Positions 16,809 to 25,820 of a DNA stretch of 64,000 nt are shown here, piece after piece. Both the position numbers and the translations under genes were made by a program. This stretch comes from Sandarakinorhabdus glacialis (GTDB lineage: Bacteria > Pseudomonadota > Alphaproteobacteria > Sphingomonadales > Sphingomonadaceae), in the NCBI RefSeq assembly GCF_014643455.1, contig NZ_BMJM01000005.1:62001-126000 (forward strand). The letters run 5' to 3'. Every line of letters starts with the position of its first letter. Position 1 is the first letter of the stretch. The notes below the pieces were generated by a model, which had not been told where the DNA came from, ran no database searches, and was given only the letters and a program-made list of their open reading frames with translations.

Positions 16809-16833
16809 CTGTCATCTTTCACCGAACCGTCAC
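16809..16833 (+). promoter_or_regulatory. Candidate PHO box upstream of TonB receptor-phytase operon
   Basis: CTTTCAC (16816-16822), a 4-base spacer CGAA and CCGTCAC (16827-16833) form two direct 7-mers. Each has one mismatch to the PhoB half-site CTGTCAC/T. A perfect CTGTCAT abuts them at 16809-16815. The site lies about 90 bases before the receptor start. The remainder of the 310-bp gap 16610-16919 holds no convincing gene. Confidence 0.5.
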
Positions 16834-16919
16834 GACCGCGCAGTCTTCCGGTCACAAACCGCCCCTAGCTCCGGCTGCAACGGCGCGGTTCATCGCGGCC
16901 AAAGGGCAACGTTTCCACC

Positions 16920-19736
16920 ATGATCGATTTCGATAACCGCTCCGCGCCGGCTGCCTTTCGTTCGATCGCGCGGGCGTCGCTGCTCGCCGGCATCTGCATG
17001 GCCGCGATCGCCAGCACCGCCGCCGCCGCCCGGATCATCACCGCCGCTGCAACCGCCGAGGCCGCCGCCGACTCAGCCGCCGAATCCGCCGAAAACGAGA
17101 TCATCGTCACCGGCTCGCGCCCGATCGCCGAATCCGAAGCCGCCGCGCTCATCATTCAACGCAATTCGGATTCGCTGGTCAGCGTCCTCGCCGCCGATTC
17201 CATCGGTCGCCTGCCCGACCAGAATATCGCCCAGGCAATCAGCCGTCTGCCCGGCGTCAGCGTTCAACGCGACCAGGGCCAGGCCCGCTACGTCAACCTC
17301 CGCGGCGCGCCGCTCAACTGGACCACATTGTCGTTCGACGGCATCTTCGTCGTCTCGCCCGAGGGCCGCGACGCCCGTTTCGATTCGATCCCGTCGGCCA
17401 TCGCCAGCCAGGTCATCGTCCAAAAGGCCGTCACCCCCGATCTCAACGGCGAAACCATCGCCGGCAACGTCAACATCGTCACTCGCTCGCCCTTCGATTA
17501 CAAGGGCTTCCACATCGCCACCAAGCTCGGCGCCGGCTATGTCGAACTCGGCGGCGGCACCGAAGTCGAAGGCTCGCTGGTCGTCTCGAACCGCTGGAAC
17601 ACCGGCATCGGCGAAATCGGTGTGCTGCTCTCGGGCAGCTATTATCGCCGCAACATGGTCACCGACAATTTCGAGATCGACTGGGAAACCGTCAGCCGCG
17701 ACCTGCGACCCGCCGTCGCCGGCGAGGAAACCCCGCGCGTCTGGGCCCGCGAGATCGAGAACAAATACTACCGCCTGACCCGCAAGAACTATTCCGCCAC
17801 CGGCCGTCTCGAATGGCGCCCCGACAGCGACAACAAGGTCTTCATCAGCTCGATCTACACCATCTTCGCCGACGACGAGCTGCGCGACAATTACCGCGTC
17901 GACGCCGACGACCAGCAGTCCCGCGTCCCCAACAGCACCGCGCCATGCCCCGCCGGCGCCGACGCGCCCGCACCTTTCACCACCGGTTACGCCGATGTCT
18001 GTACCGGCAATACGCCGCTCACCGGCACCATCTACGGCGTCGATTTCGACGCGCGGTTCCGCGCCACCAAATACCGCCAGTCGGTGTTCACCAACACCGT
18101 CGGCGGCGACCATGTCCTCGGCGACTGGACGGTCAAATGGCGCGGCAATTATACCCGGTCGCAGGACGACCGCAGCCTGCCGTACCTCCACACCTATCAA
18201 AGCCCGGGCTTCGGCAGCAACGGCGTCGGGGCCGTCGACCGGCCCACCGTCCAGTATGATTTAACCGACAAGAACAATTCGCACATCAGCCTGTTCCGCA
18301 CCCTGCGCTCGCCGACCGGCGTCCTCTCGCGCGGCGCCGGCCTTTCGGATTACCAGAGCTTTCCCAACGGCATCACCTCGGCGACCGCGCTCGACGCCCT
18401 CGATGTCACCGACGCCTATACCGCCAAGGTCGAGGCGCAGTGGAACACCAGCCTGTTCGGCGACACGGTCCTCCGCTTCGGCGGCCAATTCGACCAGCGC
18501 ACCAAGGAAGCCAATGAAAGGCTGCTGACCGCCCAGGGCAGCAGCCTCAACACGGCACTGACGGCGCAGGGTATCCCGCTCAACCTGTCCGGCATCCTCG
18601 GCACCGACCCGTTCAAGGGCAAGATCGCGCCAGGCTATATGATGACGCATTTCTCGGATGCGAAGGCCCAGGCCATCGTCCGCGTCGCCGGCTCGCTCGG
18701 CACCTTCGTCCCGCAGAACCAGAATTTCTACAATGTCCGCGAGAAAATCTGGTCGGGATTTGCGATGGGCACGACACGCTTCGACTGGGGCAACATCGTC
18801 TATGGCGCCCGCGTCGAAAACATCACCAACACCGGCACCGCCTTCGCCATCATCGGCAGCGCCCAGCAGCTGGTGACGATCGAAAATTCCAAGACGCTGG
18901 TGTTCCCCAGCGCCCATATCAACTGGAACGCCCGCGAGGACATGAAGGTGCGGCTGTCGTTCAACACCGGCGCCGCCCGCCCCGACTATACCGTCAGCCG
19001 CCCCAATTTGACCGTCAACGACGCCGACGAATCAATCTCCGGCGGTAACCCGCTGGCACTGCCCGAACGCGCCAAGGGCGTCGATCTCTACTGGGAATGG
19101 TACGTCCTGCCGCGCGGCTTCGTCTCGCTCGGGGTCTTCTACAAGGACGTGACCGACGTGCTGTTCCAGGACACCACGGTCTTCGGCCTCGACATCCTTA
19201 ACACCGCCGCTTTCCCCAACCGCGTGCAATATGATTTCACCACGACGGTCAACGGTGGCGACGGCTATATCGCCGGCGTCGAAGGCGCGGTGCAGTTCCA
19301 GCTCGACTCGTTCCTCGACAGTGACAGCTGGATCGGCGGCTTCGGCATCCAGGCCAACGCCACCTACACCCAGTCCGAAGCCACCACCCCCGACGGCCGC
19401 AAGATCCAGTTCCCCGGCACCTCGGAATGGACCTATAACGTCGGGCCATATTACGAGAAATACGGCTTCTCGGCGCGCCTCAGCTATCAAAAGCGCACCG
19501 ACTGGCTGTCCGAAATCGGCACCCCGGCCGATACCGGCGGCGACATCTTCTGGGCCGCCGACGACGAGCTCGACATCTCGGCCCGCTACGCCATCACCAG
19601 CAATTTCGAGGTCTATGTCGACGCCTCGAACCTCCTCAACGGCCCCGGCCGCCGCTACGCCGGCATCAGCCAGCGCACGATCGAGCACGAAACCTTCGGC
19701 CCCCGCGTCCAGGCCGGCATCCGCCTGACCTACTAA
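16920..19736 (+). CDS. TonB-dependent receptor, Caulobacter type, paired with phytase
   Basis: This 938-residue outer-membrane receptor has an N-terminal signal region, then the TonB-box area (NEIIVTGSRPIAESE). The plug follows (ADSIGRLPDQNIAQAISRLPGVSV, VNLRGAP, SIPSAIASQVIVQKAVTPDLNGETIAGNVNIVTR), then a long beta-barrel ending in the aromatic FGPRVQAGIRLTY. The LPDQNIAEA-type plug places it in the TonB-dependent receptor class common in Caulobacter and sphingomonads. It is followed by a phytase gene, so uptake of inositol phosphates is a reasonable inference. A candidate PHO box lies upstream. Confidence 0.92.
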   Translation: MIDFDNRSAPAAFRSIARASLLAGICMAAIASTAAAARIITAAATAEAAADSAAESAENEIIVTGSRPIAESEAAALIIQRNSDSLVSVLAADSIGRLPDQNIAQAISRLPGVSVQRDQGQARYVNLRGAPLNWTTLSFDGIFVVSPEGRDARFDSIPSAIASQVIVQKAVTPDLNGETIAGNVNIVTRSPFDYKGFHIATKLGAGYVELGGGTEVEGSLVVSNRWNTGIGEIGVLLSGSYYRRNMVTDNFEIDWETVSRDLRPAVAGEETPRVWAREIENKYYRLTRKNYSATGRLEWRPDSDNKVFISSIYTIFADDELRDNYRVDADDQQSRVPNSTAPCPAGADAPAPFTTGYADVCTGNTPLTGTIYGVDFDARFRATKYRQSVFTNTVGGDHVLGDWTVKWRGNYTRSQDDRSLPYLHTYQSPGFGSNGVGAVDRPTVQYDLTDKNNSHISLFRTLRSPTGVLSRGAGLSDYQSFPNGITSATALDALDVTDAYTAKVEAQWNTSLFGDTVLRFGGQFDQRTKEANERLLTAQGSSLNTALTAQGIPLNLSGILGTDPFKGKIAPGYMMTHFSDAKAQAIVRVAGSLGTFVPQNQNFYNVREKIWSGFAMGTTRFDWGNIVYGARVENITNTGTAFAIIGSAQQLVTIENSKTLVFPSAHINWNAREDMKVRLSFNTGAARPDYTVSRPNLTVNDADESISGGNPLALPERAKGVDLYWEWYVLPRGFVSLGVFYKDVTDVLFQDTTVFGLDILNTAAFPNRVQYDFTTTVNGGDGYIAGVEGAVQFQLDSFLDSDSWIGGFGIQANATYTQSEATTPDGRKIQFPGTSEWTYNVGPYYEKYGFSARLSYQKRTDWLSEIGTPADTGGDIFWAADDELDISARYAITSNFEVYVDASNLLNGPGRRYAGISQRTIEHETFGPRVQAGIRLTY

Positions 19737-19743
19737 GCCTCGT

Positions 19744-19808
19744 CACCTCTCCCCTCGCGGGAGAGGTCGAGAGACGCGGCCCTTGCCGCGGCCCGGGTGA
19801 GGGGGTCC
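19744..19808 (+). repeat. Family A palindromic repeat, copy 1
   Basis: This 65-bp element reads, on the + strand, a CCTCTCCCC...GGGAGAGG hairpin, then GAGAGACGCGG, then CCGCGGCCCGGGTGAGGG. Seven more copies occur in the window (25467, 40146, 47825, 49644, 50300, 51300, 63966). It lies between the receptor and phytase genes. Confidence 0.85.
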
Positions 19809-19837
19809 TATCTCATGCAGTGCCACAGGAACTCCCC

Positions 19838-20887
19838 ATGACCCGCCTCCCCCTCCTCGCCCTCCTCCTCCTCACCGCCTGCGCCGCCAGCGAAGAACCC
19901 GCCCCCGCGCCCTCCACCCTCGCCACCGCCACCGTAACCGCCTCAGCCGAAACCATCGCCGTCGCCACCAAAAATGCCGACGCCGCCGACGACCCCGCCA
20001 TCTGGCGCAACCCCGCCGACCCCGCCGCCAGCCTCATCATCGGCACCGACAAGAAAGCCGGCCTCTACGTCTACGGGCTCGACGGCAAAATCCGCGATTT
20101 CAACAACGCCGGCCGCGTCAACAACGTCGACCTCGCCACTTACAACGGCCGCGTCATCGTCGCCGCCAGCGATCGCGCCGACAACGCCAACGCCCATATC
20201 GCGCTCTTCAGCCTCGACACCGCCACGGCCAAGCTGACCCCGCTCGGCCGCGTCCCCGCCGGCGCCGGCGAGGCCTATGGCATCTGCCTCTACCAGCAGG
20301 TCACCCCGACGGGCACCGATCTCTACGCCTTTGTTGTCCTCAAGGACGGCACCATCAACCAGGTCGCCCTTGACCTCAGCGCCGCTGCCCCCACCGGCAA
20401 GATCGTCCGCACCATGAAGCTGCCCTCGCAATCCGAAGGCTGCGTCGTCGATGCCCGCACCAGCCGGCTCTACGTCGCCGAGGAAGACGCCGGCCTGTGG
20501 CGCTTCGAAGCCCGCCCGGATGGCATCACCGCCCCCATCCGGATCGCCGCCGCCGACGGCAAGCAAATCGTCGCGGATGCAGAAGGTCTGGCCATCGCCG
20601 CCGAAGGCCCGAACAACGACGGCTATCTCGTCGTCTCGAGCCAGGGCGACAACGCCTACGCCGTCTACAAACTCTCCGACGACAGCTACGCCGGCCGCTT
20701 CCGCATAGCCGCCGGCACATTCGGCGCCACCGAGGAAACCGACGGGATCGAGATCGCGACCGGCGATTTCGGCGCAAAATACCCCGCCGGCATCATGGTC
20801 GCCCAAGACGGCCAGAACGCCCCCAACGCCCAGAATTTCAAACTCGCCAGCTGGGCCGACATCAAGAAGGCGCTGAATCTCCTTTAA
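19838..20887 (+). CDS. Beta-propeller phytase, lipoprotein
   Basis: This 349-residue secreted lipoprotein has a signal sequence ending in LLLLTAC with the lipidated cysteine at residue 15. The mature part matches the six-bladed beta-propeller phytase family: DDPAIWRNPADPAAS near the start, GTDKKAGLYVYGLDGK, EGCVVD and YVAEEDAGLWRF. Such enzymes are calcium-dependent and release phosphate from phytate. ATG 19838 was chosen because the ribosome-binding site AGGA precedes it. The adjacent TonB receptor and phytase form a well-known genomic pairing. Confidence 0.9.
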   Translation: MTRLPLLALLLLTACAASEEPAPAPSTLATATVTASAETIAVATKNADAADDPAIWRNPADPAASLIIGTDKKAGLYVYGLDGKIRDFNNAGRVNNVDLATYNGRVIVAASDRADNANAHIALFSLDTATAKLTPLGRVPAGAGEAYGICLYQQVTPTGTDLYAFVVLKDGTINQVALDLSAAAPTGKIVRTMKLPSQSEGCVVDARTSRLYVAEEDAGLWRFEARPDGITAPIRIAAADGKQIVADAEGLAIAAEGPNNDGYLVVSSQGDNAYAVYKLSDDSYAGRFRIAAGTFGATEETDGIEIATGDFGAKYPAGIMVAQDGQNAPNAQNFKLASWADIKKALNLL

Positions 20888-20889
20888 GG

Positions 20890-21978
20890 CTATCGCCGCC
20901 AGGTAATCAGCGACGTCGCCGCATAATTCCAGACCGCGGAAATCAGCACGCCCGCCACGCCCGCCACCCACCAGCGATACTGGTGCGCGGCGATAAAGCC
21001 GGCAACGCCGACATTGGCAGCAACGCCGACGCTGCACGCCGCATAAAAACTCAGCAGCCCGGTCGCGATGCCCCAACCCTTCAACCGGCGGTCGCGATAG
21101 GTCAGCTTGTTGTTGAGCCAGAAATTGACCGTCATCGCGGTCATCGTCGCGATCCCCTGCGACCATCCGAACGGCAGGCCGAACCCCTTCAGCGCCAGCG
21201 CCAGCACGAACATGTGGAGGAACACCCCCAGTCCGCCGATCAGCGAGAACGACAGGAACCGCACTGGCACCCAACCGCCGACCGCCTTGTCGAGCAGCAA
21301 TATGGCAAAATCCCACATCGCTCCCGAATCGAGCTTCGACTCGCCCGCCTCGCGGCTGCGGAACTGATACGGCAATTCGGCAAAGCGCAGCGGCACCGGC
21401 GACGACACGAACAGGTCGAGCAGCAGCTTGAAGCCCAGCGCCGACAGGTTGCGCACCGCCGCCATGAACGCATCGCGGCGGATCATGAAAAACCCGCTCA
21501 TCGGGTCGTTCAGCGCCGCCGACATCACCGACCGGCTCAGCCGCGTCGCCAACCGGCTCATCGACGCCCGCTCCGCCTGCCAGTCGCCGGTGCCACCCCC
21601 CGACACATAACGGCTGCCGACGACGATATCGAGGTCGCCGCCCTGCAGTTTCGCCAGCATGACCGGCAACAGCGTCTCGTCATGCTGCAAGTCGCCATCG
21701 ATCACCGCGATAAACGGCGCCGCCGAAGCCAGCGCCCCTTCGATGCACGCCGACGCCAGCCCCCGCCGCCCGATACGCTGGATACCGCGCACCCGCGGGT
21801 CATGGGCGGCAATGCCGCGCACCACGTCGATCGTCCCATCGCTGGAATCATCGTCGACGAAAATCACCTCGAACGCGACGCCCACCAGCGCCGCCTCGAG
21901 CAACGCGGTAAGCCTGGCAATATTGGCCGCTTCGTTGAATGTCGGCACAATAACGACAAGCATCGGCGCGCCCAGCAT
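20890..21978 (-). CDS. Glycosyltransferase family 2 protein fused to GtrA-like membrane domain
   Basis: This protein has about 362 residues. The N-terminal GT2 domain (VVIVPTFNEAANI, VDDDSSDGT, VIDGDLQHDE with the DxD-like metal site) resembles dolichyl/polyprenyl-phosphate mannose synthase. It is followed by a GtrA-type domain with about four membrane helices (around FLSFSLIGGLGVFLHMF to VWNYAATSLITWRR). Such fusions make lipid-linked sugars for cell-surface glycosylation. ATG 21978 was chosen because GGAGGA lies 12 bases upstream; ATG 21990 and 21963 are alternatives. It is divergent from the membrane protein gene at 22133. Confidence 0.87.
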   Translation of the reverse strand: MLGAPMLVVIVPTFNEAANIARLTALLEAALVGVAFEVIFVDDDSSDGTIDVVRGIAAHDPRVRGIQRIGRRGLASACIEGALASAAPFIAVIDGDLQHDETLLPVMLAKLQGGDLDIVVGSRYVSGGGTGDWQAERASMSRLATRLSRSVMSAALNDPMSGFFMIRRDAFMAAVRNLSALGFKLLLDLFVSSPVPLRFAELPYQFRSREAGESKLDSGAMWDFAILLLDKAVGGWVPVRFLSFSLIGGLGVFLHMFVLALALKGFGLPFGWSQGIATMTAMTVNFWLNNKLTYRDRRLKGWGIATGLLSFYAACSVGVAANVGVAGFIAAHQYRWWVAGVAGVLISAVWNYAATSLITWRR

Positions 21979-22132
21979 TGCTGCCGCCATTCCTCCCGAT
22001 GCTTCCCCCGCCCTCGTGGGTCTTCCTGCGGCGGCATTCCAGGCATTGCAAGCACCCCCCGGACAACCCCCGGATTTTCGCCCGCGATTGTCTCCTTGCG
22101 GCAACGCCGGCTTGCAGCCACAACCCCGTCTC

Positions 22133-23566
22133 ATGCTCACCGAACCCACAGCCGTTTCGGCGAAGCCGGCGCTGCTCCCCACGGCAATCCTGGCCCTCAC
22201 CGTCTTCATGCTGCTGGCAGTGGCACCGCAGATCTACAACGACGGCGACACCGGCTGGCACATCGTCGCCGGCCGCTGGATCGTCACCCATCTCAGCGTG
22301 CCCGCGACCGACCCATTCTCCTATACCTATGCCGGAAAACCCTGGCTGGCGCACGAATGGCTTGCCGAAATCCTGATGGCAGGCGCGCATGCCGCCGGCG
22401 GCTGGGCCGGCCTGTCGCTCCTCACCGCCGCGGCAATCGCCGGCCTCATCTTCGTCATCGGCGCGGAAATCGGTCGCTGGCTACGCCCCATTCCGACCTT
22501 GGCCACGCTCATCCTCGTCGTCATCGCCCTCATCCCGTTCATCCTGGCGCGCCCGCACGTCCTTGCCTGGCCGCTGCTGGCGATCTGGACGATCATACTC
22601 ATCCGCGCCCGCGAGGCCGATCGCCCGCCGGCACTCGTCGCCGCCCTCATCATGCTCGTCTGGGCAAATCTCCACGCCAGCTTTCTCTACGGCCTCGTGC
22701 TCGCCGGCGCCTTCGGGCTCGAGGCGCTCGTCACCGGCCCCGATCGCCGCCGCGTCTTCCTCGGCTGGCTCGGTTTCGGTGCCGCCGCCCTCGCGGCCAC
22801 GCTGGTCACACCCTATGGTCTCGATGGCCTGTTGTTCCCGTTGCAGGTCAGCAGCATGAAGGCCATTCCCACCATCATCGAATGGCGCCCGACCATCGTC
22901 GCCAACGAGTCCGGGTTCCAGCTTTTCCTCCTCGCCGCGATCTTCACCTGCCTGTACCGCGGCGTCCGCGTGCCACTGTTCCGCCTCGTCATCGTCATCG
23001 CGACACTCTATCTCGCCTTTTCGGCGGTCCGCCACCAGGCCATCCTCGCCATCGTCGGCGCTCTCATACTCGCCAAGCCACTGGCCGCGACGTTCCCGCC
23101 CCTCACCGAAACAGCCCTGCCGCGCCGCGCCAGGACGATCGCGGCGACGCTGGCGGCGCTGCTGCTGGTCTTCATCGCCGTTCGCCTCGCCATTCCCACA
23201 GCGCAACCGGACAATGCCTCCAACCCCAGCGCCATGATCGCCAGCCTGCCCGCTGCCCTGCGGCACCAGCCCGTCCTCAACGACTATGGCTTCGGCGGCG
23301 CGCTCGTCTTCGCCGGCGTCCGCCCCTATATGGACGGCCGCATCGACATGTACGGCGATGATTTCGCCTTCGAGCATGGCCGCATGATCCACGGCGACAT
23401 CGCCGCTTTCGATCGCATCGCAGCCCGCCGCGGCATCACCTGGACCATCCTCAACCCAACGACGCCGCTGGTCGCAGTCCTCGACGCCCATCCCGGCTGG
23501 CACCGCCTCGCCAGTGACCGCTGGTCGGTCGTCCATGTCAGGCAGGGGTCAGCATCGCCGCCCTGA
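22133..23566 (+). CDS. Polytopic membrane protein, possible GT39/ArnT-like glycosyltransferase
   Basis: This 477-residue protein has about ten hydrophobic segments. A conserved N-terminal periplasmic-loop pattern (NDGDTGWHIVAGRWI, TDPFSYTYAGKPWLAHEWL) is of the kind seen in membrane glycosyltransferases acting on polyprenyl-linked sugars. The C-terminal part includes YMDGRIDMYGDDF. It lies head to head with the GT2-GtrA gene, and the two could act in one surface-glycan pathway. The exact reaction is unknown. ATG 22133 gives a start just before the first helix. Confidence 0.7.
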   Translation: MLTEPTAVSAKPALLPTAILALTVFMLLAVAPQIYNDGDTGWHIVAGRWIVTHLSVPATDPFSYTYAGKPWLAHEWLAEILMAGAHAAGGWAGLSLLTAAAIAGLIFVIGAEIGRWLRPIPTLATLILVVIALIPFILARPHVLAWPLLAIWTIILIRAREADRPPALVAALIMLVWANLHASFLYGLVLAGAFGLEALVTGPDRRRVFLGWLGFGAAALAATLVTPYGLDGLLFPLQVSSMKAIPTIIEWRPTIVANESGFQLFLLAAIFTCLYRGVRVPLFRLVIVIATLYLAFSAVRHQAILAIVGALILAKPLAATFPPLTETALPRRARTIAATLAALLLVFIAVRLAIPTAQPDNASNPSAMIASLPAALRHQPVLNDYGFGGALVFAGVRPYMDGRIDMYGDDFAFEHGRMIHGDIAAFDRIAARRGITWTILNPTTPLVAVLDAHPGWHRLASDRWSVVHVRQGSASPP

Positions 23567-23645
23567 CCTGCACTGCTGCGCATCCCACGGTTGAGCCGGC
23601 CGCCTCCCCCGTGCTAGCGACATCCGCTCGTTCCAAAGGAAGCCC

Positions 23646-23933
23646 ATGTCCGTCGACGCCGCCACGGTGCGAAAGATCGCCCGCCTTGCTCGCATCGGTA
23701 TCGACGATGCCGAAGTCGCGCCGCTTGCCGTCGAACTTTCCGCCATCCTCGGCTGGATCGAGCAGCTCGGCGAAGTCGACACCACCGGCATCGCCCCGAT
23801 GACCGCGGTCATCCCCAATCACCTCGCCTGGCGCACCGATGCCATCACCGACGGCGACATCCAGGCAAAAGTCCTCGCCAACGCCCCCGACGCAACCAGC
23901 GGCTTTTTCGCCGTGCCAAAGGTGATCGAATGA
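23646..23933 (+). CDS. gatC: Glu/Asp-tRNA amidotransferase subunit C
   Basis: This 95-residue subunit stabilises GatA in the GatCAB complex, which converts misacylated Glu-tRNA(Gln) or Asp-tRNA(Asn) to the amide form. The family pattern is visible: [12 protein letters not shown] at the start, [12 protein letters not shown] in the middle and R.D.. near the C-terminus. An AAAGGAAG ribosome-binding site precedes ATG 23646. gatA follows 64 bases later across a palindromic repeat; gatB is not in the window. Confidence 0.95.
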   Translation: MSVDAATVRKIARLARIGIDDAEVAPLAVELSAILGWIEQLGEVDTTGIAPMTAVIPNHLAWRTDAITDGDIQAKVLANAPDATSGFFAVPKVIE

Positions 23934-23951
23934 GCGCCGCCGGCAGAAATT

Positions 23952-23985
23952 CGATCATCCCGGACTTGATCCGGGATCCAGAATC
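23952..23985 (+). repeat. Family B palindromic repeat between gatC and gatA
   Basis: ATCCCGGA and TCCGGGAT flank a CTTGA core. This is the reverse-complement orientation of the four family B copies at 33560, 35588, 40006 and 52604. It sits inside the gatC-gatA operon. Confidence 0.8.
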
Positions 23986-23997
23986 AAAGGTCCTTTA

Positions 23998-25464
23998 ATG
24001 AGCGCCCTTACCGATCTTACCATCGCCGGCATGAAGGCCGGCCTCGCCGCGCGCGAATTCTCCGCTTCGGAACTCACCGCCGCGCATTTGACTGCGATGG
24101 AAACCGCCCGCCATCTCAACGCTTTCATCCTCGAAACGCCCGAAATTGCCCAAAATCAGGCCGCCGCCGCCGATATTGCCCTCGCCAATGGCTCCGCCGG
24201 CCCGCTGGCGGGTATTCCATTGGGCATAAAAGACCTGTTTTGCACCCAGGGCGTCCAGACCACCGCCGGCTCGAAAATCCTCGAGGGCTTCATCCCCCAG
24301 TATGAATCGACCGTCTCCGGCAAGCTGCTCGGCGCCGGCGCCGTCATGCTCGGCAAGCTCAACCTCGACGAGTTCGCCATGGGTTCCTCCAACGAAACCA
24401 GCGCCTATGGCCGCGTCCTGTCGCCGTGGAAAGCCCGCAATTCCAACGCCGATCTCGTTCCTGGCGGCTCGTCCGGCGGCTCGGCCTCGGCTGTCTCCGC
24501 GCGCCTCGTCGCCGGCGCCACTGGCACCGATACCGGCGGCTCGATCCGCCAGCCCGCTGCGTTCGTGGGTATTTCCGGCATCAAGCCGACCTATGGCCGC
24601 TGCTCGCGCTGGGGCGTTGTCGCTTTCGCCTCATCGCTCGACCAGCCCGGCCCGATGGCGCGCACCGTCGAGGATTGCGCCCTGCTGCTGACCACGATGT
24701 GCGGCTATGACGCGAAAGACTCGACCTCGCTGAATGTTCCCGTCCCCGATTTCGCCGCGCTGCTCACCGGCGACCTGCGCGGCAAGCGTGTCGGCGTGCC
24801 CCGCGAATATCGCCTCGACGGCATGGATGAAACCATCGCAAAGCTTTGGGAACAGGGCCTTTCCTGGTTGAAGGACGCCGGCGCCGAAATCGTCGAGGTC
24901 TCGCTCCCGCACACGAAATACGCGCTGCCGGCCTATTACATCATCGCCCCCGCGGAGGCTTCGTCGAACCTCGCCCGCTATGACGGCGTCCGCTACGGGC
25001 TGCGCGTCACGCCCCCCGGCGCCAACCTCGCCGACATGTACGCCGCCACCCGCGCTGCGGGCTTCGGCCCCGAGGTCAAGCGCCGCATCATGATCGGCAC
25101 CTATGTCCTCTCGGCCGGCTATTACGACGCCTATTACACCCAGGCGCAGAAGGTCCGCGCGCTCATCGCACGCGATTTCGACCGCGCCTGGGCCCATTGC
25201 GACCTGCTGCTGACCCCCACCGCCCCCAGCGCCGCCTTCGAATTCGGCGCCAAGGCCGATCCGCTGGAGATGTACCTCAACGACGTCTTCACCGTCCCCT
25301 CGTCACTTGCCGGCCTGCCCGCCATGTCGGTCCCCGCCGGCCTCTCCCCCGAAGGGCTGCCACTAGGCCTCCATATCATCGGCAAGCCCCTCGACGAACC
25401 AACAGTCCTCAACGCCGGCCTGGCAATCGAACGCGCCGCCAACTTCACCGCCAAGCCGCAATAA
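23998..25464 (+). CDS. gatA: Glu/Asp-tRNA amidotransferase subunit A
   Basis: This 488-residue amidase-signature enzyme releases ammonia from glutamine for transamidation of Glu-tRNA(Gln) or Asp-tRNA(Asn). The Ser-cisSer-Lys triad is visible: Lys78 in GIPLGIKDL, Ser158 in VPGGSSGGS and Ser182 in [11 protein letters not shown]. The length is normal for GatA. ATG 23998 follows a weak purine-rich site. Its presence implies that this organism makes at least one amide aminoacyl-tRNA indirectly, consistent with the GltX type at 35798-37117. Confidence 0.96.
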   Translation: MSALTDLTIAGMKAGLAAREFSASELTAAHLTAMETARHLNAFILETPEIAQNQAAAADIALANGSAGPLAGIPLGIKDLFCTQGVQTTAGSKILEGFIPQYESTVSGKLLGAGAVMLGKLNLDEFAMGSSNETSAYGRVLSPWKARNSNADLVPGGSSGGSASAVSARLVAGATGTDTGGSIRQPAAFVGISGIKPTYGRCSRWGVVAFASSLDQPGPMARTVEDCALLLTTMCGYDAKDSTSLNVPVPDFAALLTGDLRGKRVGVPREYRLDGMDETIAKLWEQGLSWLKDAGAEIVEVSLPHTKYALPAYYIIAPAEASSNLARYDGVRYGLRVTPPGANLADMYAATRAAGFGPEVKRRIMIGTYVLSAGYYDAYYTQAQKVRALIARDFDRAWAHCDLLLTPTAPSAAFEFGAKADPLEMYLNDVFTVPSSLAGLPAMSVPAGLSPEGLPLGLHIIGKPLDEPTVLNAGLAIERAANFTAKPQ

Positions 25465-25466
25465 CT

Positions 25467-25535
25467 CTTGTCCTCCCCCTCAAGGGGGGAGGCGAGAGAC
25501 GCGTCCTTACGCGGCCCGGGTGGGGGTGGTCCCCC
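25467..25535 (+). repeat. Family A palindromic repeat, copy 2
   Basis: It begins three bases after gatA: a CCTCCCCCT...GGGGAGG hairpin, GCGAGAGACGCG, then GCGGCCCGGGTGGGGG. Same orientation as the copy at 19744 and opposite to all six copies right of 40 kb. It could act as a processing or termination structure for gatA mRNA. Confidence 0.85.
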
Positions 25536-25820
25536 GCCGAGACAGAGCCCATCAGAAGACCAAAACCGGCCACTGTCCGTTCAGCGACCGCTATCAACAA
25601 TTTCCCAGAACTGACCAAGGCCCACCGCCCGACCCTTGACACAATTAACCAAACAGGTTACAATACGAACTCAGTCAGGCATCATTGCAAAAACCGCGAT
25701 CGGAAAATCCACAATACTCCCCAAACCGGACCTAATTCGCGTCCAGGTGAACTTCTACGGTTCAACCCCCTCTAATCACATCCAAATTCCCAAAACCCAC
25801 CATGACCAAAAAACATTCGC
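25536..25820. other. Gene-free, AT-richer stretch between gatA and hmgA
   Basis: No gene is supported here. The stretch is clearly richer in A and T than its neighbours and contains a strong orphan promoter on the + strand (25636-25664). A 7-bp stem with one bulge (GGTGAAC/GTTCAACC, about 25756-25779) has no T-run. A 45-codon reading frame from 25802 runs into the hmgA antisense strand without a ribosome-binding site and is not called. Confidence 0.6.
25636..25664 (+). promoter_or_regulatory. Strong sigma-70 promoter with operator-like palindrome in the spacer
   Basis: The -35 is TTGACA (25636-25641), the spacer is exactly 17 bases and the -10 is TACAAT (25659-25664). The inverted repeat TAACC-AAACA-GGTTA (25646-25660) fills the spacer and would place a repressor over the promoter. 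Transcription would start near 25671 and run rightward toward, and antisense to, the 3' end of hmgA. No start codon with a ribosome-binding site follows, so a small RNA is the natural product. Confidence 0.65.

Noticed and set aside
20497-23361. 954-codon open frame on the + strand
   Set aside because: Arg/His/Pro-rich translation with no domain, overlapping the phytase, GT2-GtrA and membrane-protein genes; an artefact of high GC.
25536-25820. Replication origin with DnaA boxes
   Set aside because: AT-richer and near the skew switch, but only degenerate (about 7 of 9) matches to TTATCCACA were seen and no dnaA, parAB or hemE-type neighbours.
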